Shown in pieces: positions 36,550 through 42,711 of a stretch of 42,711 nt of DNA. This stretch comes from Acidimicrobiaceae bacterium. GTDB taxonomy: Bacteria > Actinomycetota > Acidimicrobiia > Acidimicrobiales > Ilumatobacteraceae. The first letter of the stretch is position 1. Each line of letters begins with the position of its first letter. Location of the stretch: the NCBI GenBank assembly GCA_947463235.1, contig CANHST010000002.1, positions 1-42,711 of the forward strand, read 5' to 3'. The position numbers and the translations under genes were made by a program. Below the pieces are notes generated by a model. That model saw only the letters and a list, made by a program, of their open reading frames with translations, ran no database searches and had not been told where the DNA came from.

Positions 36550-37188
36550 TCAGCGGATCGGACCGGTGCGGTCGACCATTTCACGCGACGAGATGACATC
36601 ATCGATGATGCCATACGCGAGGGCCTCGGATGCTTCCATCACGAAGTCTCGGTCGGTATCGGCGTGGATCCGCTCGATGGGCTGACCGGTGTGCTGGGCC
36701 AACATCTCCTCGAGCAGATCGCGCATCCGCAGGATTTCCTTGGCAGCGAGCTCGAGATCGGTGACCTGGCCGTAGCCCACCTGACCGTACGGCTGGTGCA
36801 GCAGGATGCGGCTGTGCGGCAGTGCAAGGCGCTTGCCCTTGGTGCCTGCAGCGAGCAACACGGCGGCCGCAGAGGCGGCCTGGCCGAGGCAGATCGTGGC
36901 CACGTCGTTCTTGATGAACTGGATCGTGTCGTAGATCGCGAACAGCGCGGTGATGTCGCCACCGGGGCTATTGATGTAGATGCTGATGTCCTTGTCGGGG
37001 TTCTCGCTCTCGAGATACACCAACTTGGCGCAGGTGAGGCTGGCGGACGCATCGTCGATCGGCGTGTCGAGCCAGATGATGTTGTCGCGCAGGAGACGGC
37101 TGTAGAGGTCGTAGCTGCGCTCGCCGCGGCTGGTCTGCTCGACCACACCCGGGATCTGGTAGCCCGACATCATCTGGAAATCGTTCAC
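36550..37188 (-). CDS. clpP: ATP-dependent Clp protease proteolytic subunit ClpP
   Basis: This serine peptidase assembles into the ClpP barrel. With the GTG at 37188 it is 212 residues long, with S106 (GQAASAA) and H131 (RILLHQP) 25 residues apart as in E. coli ClpP, and the Asp in ADTDRDF near 177. The GTG is chosen over the ATG pair at 37173/37170 because GAGGAG lies 6 bases before it, overlapping the trigger factor stop, so translation is probably coupled. Only one clpP is present in the window. Confidence 0.94.
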   Translation of the reverse strand: MNDFQMMSGYQIPGVVEQTSRGERSYDLYSRLLRDNIIWLDTPIDDASASLTCAKLVYLESENPDKDISIYINSPGGDITALFAIYDTIQFIKNDVATICLGQAASAAAVLLAAGTKGKRLALPHSRILLHQPYGQVGYGQVTDLELAAKEILRMRDLLEEMLAQHTGQPIERIHADTDRDFVMEASEALAYGIIDDVISSREMVDRTGPIR

Positions 37189-37198
37189 GCGTCGCTCC

Positions 37199-38704
37199 TC
37201 AGTGCTGGTGGTCGTGGTGGTCGTGATCGTGATCGTGGTCGTGATCGTGATCGTGATCGTGGTCGTGGTCGTGGTCGTGATCGTTGTTGCCGAGCAGCAG
37301 CGTGCGGTCGATGGCCGCACCCTTGTCGTCCACCACTTCCACGTGCTCGAGCAGCCAGTCGAGGGCCTTGGTCTTCTTCAACTGGGCGGCGAGGTCGGTG
37401 ACCGCGTCGTTGTCCTCGTAGGCCCTCTTCACCTGGCTGGCCTTCTGACGCACCTGCACGGCGATGCGCACGTACTCGAGGTCGAGGTCCTCCTCGGACA
37501 CGTCGAGGCCTTCAGCGGCAGCCACGGCACGCAGGGCGAGATCCACCCGCACGGCCTTCTCGCTCTGCACGCGCAATGCGCCCACGAACGAGTTGGCGTC
37601 CTGACCCGTGGCTTGCAGCCACTGGTCGATGTTGATGCCCTGCTGCTGGAACTGTTGCACCGTGTTCTGCACGCGAGCCTGCAGGTCGCCCTGCACCATG
37701 CTCTCGGGCACGGCGTCCTCCACCAGTTCGGCCAACGCCGAGGTGGTGCGCTCGACGAACAGGTTGCGTGCCTGGTTCAGCTTGGCGGTGCCGATGCGCT
37801 CGGCCACAGCGCCGCGCCACGCTTCCACCGTGTCGTGCTCGCCGAGGTTGTCGGCGACCCACTCGTCGGTGATCTCGGGCAGCTGCATCTCCTGCACATT
37901 GGTGACGGTGACGGCGAAGTCGGCCGGCTCGTCGGTGCCGCTGGGGTTCGCGGTGAACGCAAGGTCGGCACCCTTGGAAGTGCCGATGATCTGATCGTCG
38001 AAACCTTCGGCGACCCAACCCTTGCCCACTTCGTAGAGCCAATCCTCGGTGTTGAGGCCGGGAACCGGCTCGCCGTCGCGGCTGGCTGCCAGCGTGAGGG
38101 TGACATGGTCGCCGGCGGCTGCCGGACGATCCACATCGACGAGGCTGCCCTGGCGGCGACGCTCGGCATCCACCGCTTCGTCGATCTCTTCTTCGGAGGC
38201 CACCGGGCTGGGCAACTCCACGCGGAGACCGCCGTAGCCGGGCACCGTGATGACGGGGCGCACTTCACAGATGGCCTCGAACGACACCGGGCCGCTCTCC
38301 GTGCCACCGGTGATGTCGAGCTCGGGGGTGGCGATCAGGTCGATGTCGTGCTCGCGCACTGCCTTGGCGAGGTACACCGGCAGGGCGTCGCGCAACGCTT
38401 CTTCACGAGCAGCGGCCAGACCGATACGGGCCTCGAGCACCTTGCGCGGCACCTTGCCCGCACGGAAGCCGGGCAGCCGGGCCTCTTTGCCGATCTTGCG
38501 GAACGCCCGATCGATGTCGTGGTCGAACTCGTCCTCGTCGATCGTGACGTCGAGCTTCACCAGTTGGCGGGGGGCGGGGGCAACGACTTCGCCGCCGTCG
38601 AACGCCTCAATGGCGTCGTCGTCGGTGGTCTCGGGAGCATCGTCGTCGATCTCCTCGAGGACGTAGGCGGGCGTGTCGTCGAACGGTGCAATCGTGCTTT
38701 TCAC
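37199..38704 (-). CDS. tig: Trigger factor with Asp-His-rich C-terminal tail
   Basis: This ribosome-bound chaperone and peptidyl-prolyl isomerase has 501 residues. The ribosome-docking motif GFRAGKVP is at 79-86, about 36 residues further in than in E. coli, because of an acidic N-terminal extension (about 1-46). A PPIase-like domain covers about 195-280, with the helical C-domain after it. The last 27 residues hold 14 His and 12 Asp in alternation. The GTG start at 38704 has no ribosome-binding site but lies 9 bases after a TAGAGT box. An internal start nearer VKLDVTID would remove the acidic extension; none has a better signal. clpP follows with coupled translation. Confidence 0.93.
   Translation of the reverse strand: MKSTIAPFDDTPAYVLEEIDDDAPETTDDDAIEAFDGGEVVAPAPRQLVKLDVTIDEDEFDHDIDRAFRKIGKEARLPGFRAGKVPRKVLEARIGLAAAREEALRDALPVYLAKAVREHDIDLIATPELDITGGTESGPVSFEAICEVRPVITVPGYGGLRVELPSPVASEEEIDEAVDAERRRQGSLVDVDRPAAAGDHVTLTLAASRDGEPVPGLNTEDWLYEVGKGWVAEGFDDQIIGTSKGADLAFTANPSGTDEPADFAVTVTNVQEMQLPEITDEWVADNLGEHDTVEAWRGAVAERIGTAKLNQARNLFVERTTSALAELVEDAVPESMVQGDLQARVQNTVQQFQQQGINIDQWLQATGQDANSFVGALRVQSEKAVRVDLALRAVAAAEGLDVSEEDLDLEYVRIAVQVRQKASQVKRAYEDNDAVTDLAAQLKKTKALDWLLEHVEVVDDKGAAIDRTLLLGNNDHDHDHDHDHDHDHDHDHDHDHHDHQH
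37202..37282. repeat. Hexameric repeat encoding the Asp-His tail of trigger factor
   Basis: Alternating GTG and GTC/ATC triplets (plus-strand reading) repeat for 81 bases. They encode (Asp-His) x 11 followed by HDHQH at the end of trigger factor. Short-period repeats of this kind can change length by slippage. Confidence 0.85.
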
Positions 38705-38713
38705 AGAGCGTCG

Positions 38714-38719
38714 ACTCTA
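38714..38719 (-). promoter_or_regulatory. Putative tig -10 box
   Basis: TAGAGT on the minus strand lies 9 bases before the GTG start of trigger factor, in the divergent region with the small plus-strand gene. Confidence 0.3.
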
Positions 38720-38783
38720 CCGGGCACCTCAGCAATCCTGCCGAATGCCCAACTTGGGAGTCGCATCGGGCAGAATGGTGGCC

Positions 38784-39050
38784 ATGACGTTCTGGAAGCC
38801 GCACGCCCTGGCAAAGCCCCATGCGAACCAGCTCGACCTGCGCATTGGCGACAAGGTGAAGAGCACTGTCGATCTCGACGGAGTCCCGTGCTGCACCGAG
38901 GGCAAGGTCCTGCTGGCCAACGGCTTCAACTGGCAGCGCTACCGCGTGTTGTTCGTGAACGGTGTGGAGATGGGCGACCTCGACCATCGCAACATCGAGC
39001 CCTCGGGCCGCACCGCCAAGCGCCTCGCCAAAGCCGCCAAGCGCCCCTGA
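38784..39050 (+). CDS. Small SH3-like hypothetical protein
   Basis: This 88-residue protein is not recognised as a named family. The middle part (IGDKVKSTVDLDGVPCCTEGKVLLANGF and WQRYRVLFVNGVEMGDLDHRNIEP, in two parts) has the pattern of a small SH3-like or KOW-like beta-barrel: a turn at GDKV, a Gly in EGKV and a late RV-VNG strand. The C-terminus is Lys/Ala-rich (KRLAKAAKRP), suggesting nucleic-acid or ribosome contact, but this is only inference. The ATG at 38784 lies 7 bases after CAGAAT, fitting the short-leader pattern; ATG 38775 is possible. It is divergent from tig. Confidence 0.7.
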   Translation: MTFWKPHALAKPHANQLDLRIGDKVKSTVDLDGVPCCTEGKVLLANGFNWQRYRVLFVNGVEMGDLDHRNIEPSGRTAKRLAKAAKRP

Positions 39051-39157
39051 CCCCCTCCCCTGCCCCACGCGGGCAGGAATTCGTGCACCCAGGGCAGGAT
39101 TTCCTGGCCACGTGCAGGGTGGGTCGCTCAGGGTGGAGTGTGGCAGGCTCTACGCCC

Positions 39158-40327
39158 ATGTCCTTCATCTCGCTGCGTCATCGATTCCCCGGCTGCTCCG
39201 ACGGGTGGGCCCGATTCGACGGCCCCGCCGGCACCCAGGTCGTGGACTCCGCCATCACGGCGATGACCACGTGGCTCACCGACGGATCCAACGGTTGCGG
39301 TGGCGGCTACTTCTCTGCAGCGATCAAGGCCGACGAACTGGTGGATCGCACTCGCGCCACGGTGGGTCGACTGTTCAACGCCGATCCGAACGGTGTGACC
39401 TTCGGACCGAACATGACCACGCTCACCTTCGCCTTCTCCCGTGCCATCGGCTCCACCCTGCAGCCCGGCGATCGCATCGTGGGCACTCGCCTCGACCACG
39501 ACGCCAACGTGAGCACCTGGATGCGCGCTGCGCAGACCGCCGGCGCAGAGCATGTGCTGGCCCCGTTCGACCCGATCACCGGCACCCTGCCGCCCGAGAA
39601 CGTGATCGCCCTCATCGACGAGCGCACCAAGTGGGTGACGCTGCCCGGCGCCAGCAACCTGCTGGGCACGGCCCCCGACCTGAAGCCCATCATCGACGCC
39701 GCCCATGCGGCGGGCGCCAAGGTGTTCATTGATGCCGTGGCGCTCGCGCCGCACCAGCAGATCGACATCACGGCACTCGACTGCGATGCCCTGGTGAGCT
39801 CGCCCTACAAGTGGTACGCCCCGCACTCGGGAATGCTGTGGTGCCGTCCCGAACTGCTGCAGGCGCTGCCGGTGTTCAAGGTGCGCCCGTCGCACGACGA
39901 GGGCCCGTCGCGGTTCGAGACCGGCATGCCGAACTTCGAAGCCATCGCCGGCATCGAAGCCACCGCACGTTTCCTCATGGAAGAGGGCATGAGCAACGTA
40001 GAGGCCGCCGAGCGCGAACTGTTCGCTCCTCTGCTGCATGGCCTGCAGGGAATGCCCGGCGTCACGGTGTACGGCGTGCAGGGCCTCGAAGGCCGCACCC
40101 CCACCGCAGCGTTCACGGTGCAGGGCCACACACCCGCAGCCGTGGCCGAGGCATTGGCCAACGCCAAGGTGGCGGTGTGGGACGGCCACAACTACGCCAT
40201 TGAGGTGGTCGGCCAGCTCGGCCTCGCCGACACCGGTGGTGTGGTCCGGGCAGGCATCTCCCGTTACCTCGAGCCGAGCGACGTCGATCGCTTGCTGAAC
40301 GTGGTGGAAGGTCTCGCTGCGCGCTGA
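39158..40327 (+). CDS. Class V aminotransferase / cysteine desulfurase-like protein (TIGR01976-like)
   Basis: This 389-residue PLP-dependent fold-type I enzyme has the PLP Lys K218 in VSSPYKWYAPHSG, the pyridine-nitrogen Asp D192 in VFIDAVALAPH, and an N-terminal FDGPAGTQV. It resembles the VC1184-type 'cysteine desulfurase family' branch. None of its four cysteines (12, 47, 209, 229) lies in the usual late active-site loop, so a sulfur-mobilising role is doubtful. It may act on a different amino acid substrate. The ATG at 39158 lies within a frame open far upstream, but only this start begins a conserved domain. Confidence 0.82.
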   Translation: MSFISLRHRFPGCSDGWARFDGPAGTQVVDSAITAMTTWLTDGSNGCGGGYFSAAIKADELVDRTRATVGRLFNADPNGVTFGPNMTTLTFAFSRAIGSTLQPGDRIVGTRLDHDANVSTWMRAAQTAGAEHVLAPFDPITGTLPPENVIALIDERTKWVTLPGASNLLGTAPDLKPIIDAAHAAGAKVFIDAVALAPHQQIDITALDCDALVSSPYKWYAPHSGMLWCRPELLQALPVFKVRPSHDEGPSRFETGMPNFEAIAGIEATARFLMEEGMSNVEAAERELFAPLLHGLQGMPGVTVYGVQGLEGRTPTAAFTVQGHTPAAVAEALANAKVAVWDGHNYAIEVVGQLGLADTGGVVRAGISRYLEPSDVDRLLNVVEGLAAR

Positions 40328-40339
40328 CCCGCGACGCGT

Positions 40340-40355
40340 TGGGACTTTGGTCCCA
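40340..40355 (+). promoter_or_regulatory. DosR/DevR-like palindrome
   Basis: TGGGACTTTGGTCCCA holds a GGGACT...GTCCC palindrome that matches the mycobacterial DosR core GGGACTWWAGTCCC at 13 of 14 positions. Its centre is 65 bases before the copper-protein ATG. A weak TACTGA at 40377-40382 would put a start point about 42 bases from the box centre. It could alternatively be a short 6-base-stem hairpin ending the upstream gene. Confidence 0.5.
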
Positions 40356-40394
40356 GCGGCCGCACCCTTCCTGCCCTACTGACTCCTCGACACA

Positions 40395-40408
40395 GCCAGC
40401 ACGCTGGC
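40395..40408 (+). promoter_or_regulatory. Inverted repeat just before the copper-protein start
   Basis: GCCAGC-AC-GCTGGC is a perfect 14-base inverted repeat ending 4 bases before the ATG. In RNA it could form a small hairpin over the initiation region, where no ribosome-binding site is visible. Confidence 0.35.
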
Positions 40409-40412
40409 AGCC

Positions 40413-41789
40413 ATGAGCAAGGATGACCGGTCAGTACTCAGTTGGCTCGCGTTCGTGGCAGCACTTGCTGCCCTGTGCGTGGCGATCTTCGGCCTCAAGG
40501 ACAACGGAAGTTCGTCCGGCAGCGCCGCAGGTGGTGGTGGAGGCGCCAAGCCCACCGTCAACGTCACGTTGAAGGACTTCGTGTTCGACCCTGCCACGAT
40601 CACCATCCCCACGGGTGGCGCCACGCTGCACCTGATGAACGGTGGAGCGACGATCCACAACTTCAAGGTGGCCGAACTCGGCATCACCAGCATCGACATC
40701 GCCGCCGGTGCCTCGTACGACCTCAACATCCCCGCCACCCCGGCAGGCACGTACAAGGTGATCTGCCCGCAGCCCGGCCATGAGGGCGCCGGCATGGTGG
40801 GTTCGCTGGTGGTCAGCGACTCGGCCAGCGGCGACGGCGGCAGCGCAGGTGGCACCCCCACCACGACGCCCGTCGACGCGGGCCACGATGCTTCATCGAA
40901 CTCGGCAATGGATGCCCGCATGCTGGCCGCAGCGCAGCTGTACCCGGCCAAGACCGCCGGCCACGGTGGCGATCTGGCCACCTTCACCGTCGCCGCCGAT
41001 GGCTACAAGGAGTTCGTGGTCGAGGCGAAGATCGTCGACTGGGAAGTGGAGCCGGGCAAGATCGTCAAGGCCTGGACCTACAACGGCGTGGTGCCCGCCC
41101 CGGAGATCCATGTGAGCTCGGGCGACAAGGTGCGCATCATCTTCAAGAACGCCCTACCGCAGACCACCTCGCTGCACTTCCACGGCATCAGGGTGCCGAA
41201 CGTGATGGACGGTGTGGACCCGTACACCGAGGCCCCCACCACGCCGGGCGGCGAGCACATCTACGAGTTCACGGCAAAGGGCCCGGCCGTGGGCATCTAC
41301 CACTCGCACCACAATGCGCAGGAGCAGATCCCGAACGGCATGTTCGGCGCCCTCACCATCGATGAGATCCCCACCCCGCAGGTGCTCATCGACAAGGGCT
41401 ATCCCGAGAAGCCCACCAAGAGCGTGAACATGGTGCTCAACGACGCCGGCGTGATCGGCCTCAGCCTCAACGGCAAGAGCTTCCCCGCCACCGAGCCGTA
41501 CACCATCCGAGTCGGCCAGACGATGCTGGTGAACTACATGAACGAGGGCCTGCTGGTGCACCCCATGCACATGCACCAGCCGCTCGGATGGATCATCGCC
41601 AAAGATGGCGTGCCGCTGATCACCCCGATGCCCACCGACACGCTGCTCATCGCCCCAGGCGAGCGCTACACGGTGCTCTACATGGGCACCGACCCCGGCG
41701 TGTGGGCGTGGCACTGCCACATCCTCACCCACGCCGAGACCGCCGATGGCATGCGCTACATGGTGACGGCCCTCATCGTGGAGCGATGA
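40413..41789 (+). CDS. Membrane-anchored multicopper oxidase with N-terminal cupredoxin (three cupredoxin domains)
   Basis: The 458-residue protein has a single N-terminal membrane helix (about 9-28), then a plastocyanin-like domain (46-135) with type 1 copper ligands H82, C118, H123 and M128. A Ser/Gly/Thr-rich linker follows, then a two-domain multicopper oxidase. Oxidase motifs are H255/H257 (HFHG), H297/H299 (YHSHH), H383/H386/H388 (HPMHMH) and H434/C435/H436/H440/M447 (WHCHILTHAETADGM), which give a full trinuclear set plus a second type 1 site. Domain 2 lacks the Cys that copper nitrite reductases need there, so a laccase-like oxidase is more likely. The extra cupredoxin may pass electrons. 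It is 4 bases upstream of the USP gene. Confidence 0.85.
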   Translation: MSKDDRSVLSWLAFVAALAALCVAIFGLKDNGSSSGSAAGGGGGAKPTVNVTLKDFVFDPATITIPTGGATLHLMNGGATIHNFKVAELGITSIDIAAGASYDLNIPATPAGTYKVICPQPGHEGAGMVGSLVVSDSASGDGGSAGGTPTTTPVDAGHDASSNSAMDARMLAAAQLYPAKTAGHGGDLATFTVAADGYKEFVVEAKIVDWEVEPGKIVKAWTYNGVVPAPEIHVSSGDKVRIIFKNALPQTTSLHFHGIRVPNVMDGVDPYTEAPTTPGGEHIYEFTAKGPAVGIYHSHHNAQEQIPNGMFGALTIDEIPTPQVLIDKGYPEKPTKSVNMVLNDAGVIGLSLNGKSFPATEPYTIRVGQTMLVNYMNEGLLVHPMHMHQPLGWIIAKDGVPLITPMPTDTLLIAPGERYTVLYMGTDPGVWAWHCHILTHAETADGMRYMVTALIVER

Positions 41790-41793
41790 GCGC

Positions 41794-42693
41794 ATGACCC
41801 CCCGGGCGACACGGCTCATCGTCGGTGTGGACGGCACCGAAGGTTCGGTGGAGGCACTGCGGTGGGCTGCTCATGCAGCCGCCCGCCGCGGCGCTCCGCT
41901 GCATGTGATGACGTGCGCCGAACTGCCCGTCGCCGTTGAGGCCAGCCTCATTGGCGGTGCTGTCACGACCGGCGAAGCGTTCGACGGTGTCGTCGCCGAG
42001 CACGAAGCCGTGAACCAACGGGCCGTCGCACTCGCCCGCTCGATCGGACCCGACATCATGGTCACCGGCGACACCGTGCTGGGCGCCCCCGCCTACGCGA
42101 TGGTCGGAGCATCCCACGACGACGACATCATCGTCGTGGGCGCCACGTCGCACCCCGGTCGACTCACCGAAGTACTCGGCTCCGTGGCCACCGTGGTGAC
42201 GCACCGAGCCCACTGCCCAGTGGTGGTGGTGCACGGCACCGATCGCAAGGACGCCAGCGTGGGCCGGATCGCAGTGGGGGTCGACGGCTCGGAGTGCGGC
42301 GACCAGGCCCTCATGTGGGCCATCGAGGAAGCGACGCTCTGCGGAGCGGAACTGCTGCTGGTGCATGGCTGGACCTACCCGTATCAGGGCCCGCGTACCG
42401 GAATCACCGAATCGCGCGAGGACATGAAGCTCGACGCGATGCGCACCCTCGAGGCCTGCGCACACAAGGTACGCAGCGTGGCACCCGCACTGCGGTGCCA
42501 TTCGATCATCAGCGAGGACAGCCCCGCCAAAGCCATCATCGATGCTGGCAAGGAAGCCGACTTGCTGGTGGTGGGGTGTCGCGGACACGGCGGGTTCGCT
42601 GCGCTGCTCCTGGGCTCGGTGAGCCGCACGGTGCTGCAGCATGCGTCGGTGCCCGTCGTGGTCGTTCGACATCAGTCCGCTGAGCGCCGCTAG
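41794..42693 (+). CDS. Tandem universal stress protein (two USP domains)
   Basis: The 299-residue protein has two USP domains (about 6-147 and 157-293). The second has a clean nucleotide loop, VVGCRGHGGFAALLLGSVSRTV, of the G-x2-G-x9-GS type that binds ATP. The first, VVGATSHPGRLTEVLGSVATVV, has the same shape with Pro-Gly variation. Size and two-domain layout match the DosR-controlled USPs of mycobacteria. It begins 4 bases after the copper-protein stop, so the two genes form an operon. The remaining 18 bases of the window hold no feature. Confidence 0.92.
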   Translation: MTPRATRLIVGVDGTEGSVEALRWAAHAAARRGAPLHVMTCAELPVAVEASLIGGAVTTGEAFDGVVAEHEAVNQRAVALARSIGPDIMVTGDTVLGAPAYAMVGASHDDDIIVVGATSHPGRLTEVLGSVATVVTHRAHCPVVVVHGTDRKDASVGRIAVGVDGSECGDQALMWAIEEATLCGAELLLVHGWTYPYQGPRTGITESREDMKLDAMRTLEACAHKVRSVAPALRCHSIISEDSPAKAIIDAGKEADLLVVGCRGHGGFAALLLGSVSRTVLQHASVPVVVVRHQSAERR

Positions 42694-42711
42694 GCTCCCG
42701 GGCGCCGGGGA

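Noticed and set aside
37189-37320. N-terminal extension of ClpP with long Thr/Ile runs
   Set aside because: It is an out-of-frame reading of the Asp-His repeat of trigger factor; a good ribosome-binding site selects GTG 37188.
37202-39157. Plus-strand frame open from 37202 into the aminotransferase gene
   Set aside because: The upstream part is the antisense of trigger factor; the conserved domain begins at ATG 39158.
40413-41789. Copper nitrite reductase
   Set aside because: The first oxidase domain lacks the Cys of a type 1 site; the HCH...H...M motif is in the last domain as in laccase-like oxidases.

Overview
The window reads as a chromosomal segment from a high-GC actinobacterium, most likely class Acidimicrobiia. 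The evidence is strongly GC-biased third positions, frequent GTG starts, several start codons placed 6-9 bases after a TAnnnT box, and an actinobacterial order of division, proteolysis and ribosome-biogenesis genes (tig-clpP-clpX-folC-ndk-mreBCD-mrdA-rodA-radical SAM pair-rng-rplU-rpmA-obgE-proB). The class-level placement is inference. I see no rRNA, tRNA, CRISPR array, insertion sequence or prophage. No gene-free stretch exceeds about 200 bases.

Region 1 (1-9809, plus strand) is a compact purine operon: purSL (cut by the window edge), purQ, purC, purF, a fused purD-purM, purN and guaB. Five of the six junctions overlap (four are ATGA), so the genes look translationally coupled. The purD-purM fusion followed by an overlapping purN gives the same domain order (GARS-AIRS-GART) as the animal trifunctional enzyme. 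Together these genes carry PRPP to several steps of the IMP pathway and then IMP to XMP. purE/K, purB and purH are not in the window.

Region 2 (9810-17155) begins with a gap holding a two-copy repeat and three consecutive hairpins. A MoxR ATPase and its VWA partner follow on the minus strand, then a secreted subtilisin-like protease and the lipid II flippase murJ on the plus strand.

Region 3 (17152-38704, mostly minus strand) is a long housekeeping run. Read in transcription order it holds trigger factor, ClpP, ClpX, FolC, Ndk, MreB, MreC, MreD, PBP2, RodA, two radical-SAM-linked proteins, RNase E/G, L21, L27, ObgE and ProB. Two plus-strand genes, an OsmC-like protein and a dGTPase-like HD protein, interrupt it. 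Trigger factor has an Asp-His tail, MreC has a Thr-rich insert, and RNase E/G has a long repetitive acidic/basic N-terminus.

Region 4 (38784-42693, plus strand) carries a small SH3-like hypothetical protein, a class V aminotransferase-like protein, a membrane-anchored copper protein with three cupredoxin domains, and a tandem universal stress protein 4 bases further on. A palindrome matching 13 of 14 core positions of the mycobacterial DosR/DevR hypoxia-NO box lies 58 bases before the copper protein. A DosR-type oxidase-USP operon is therefore the most interesting regulatory hypothesis in the window.
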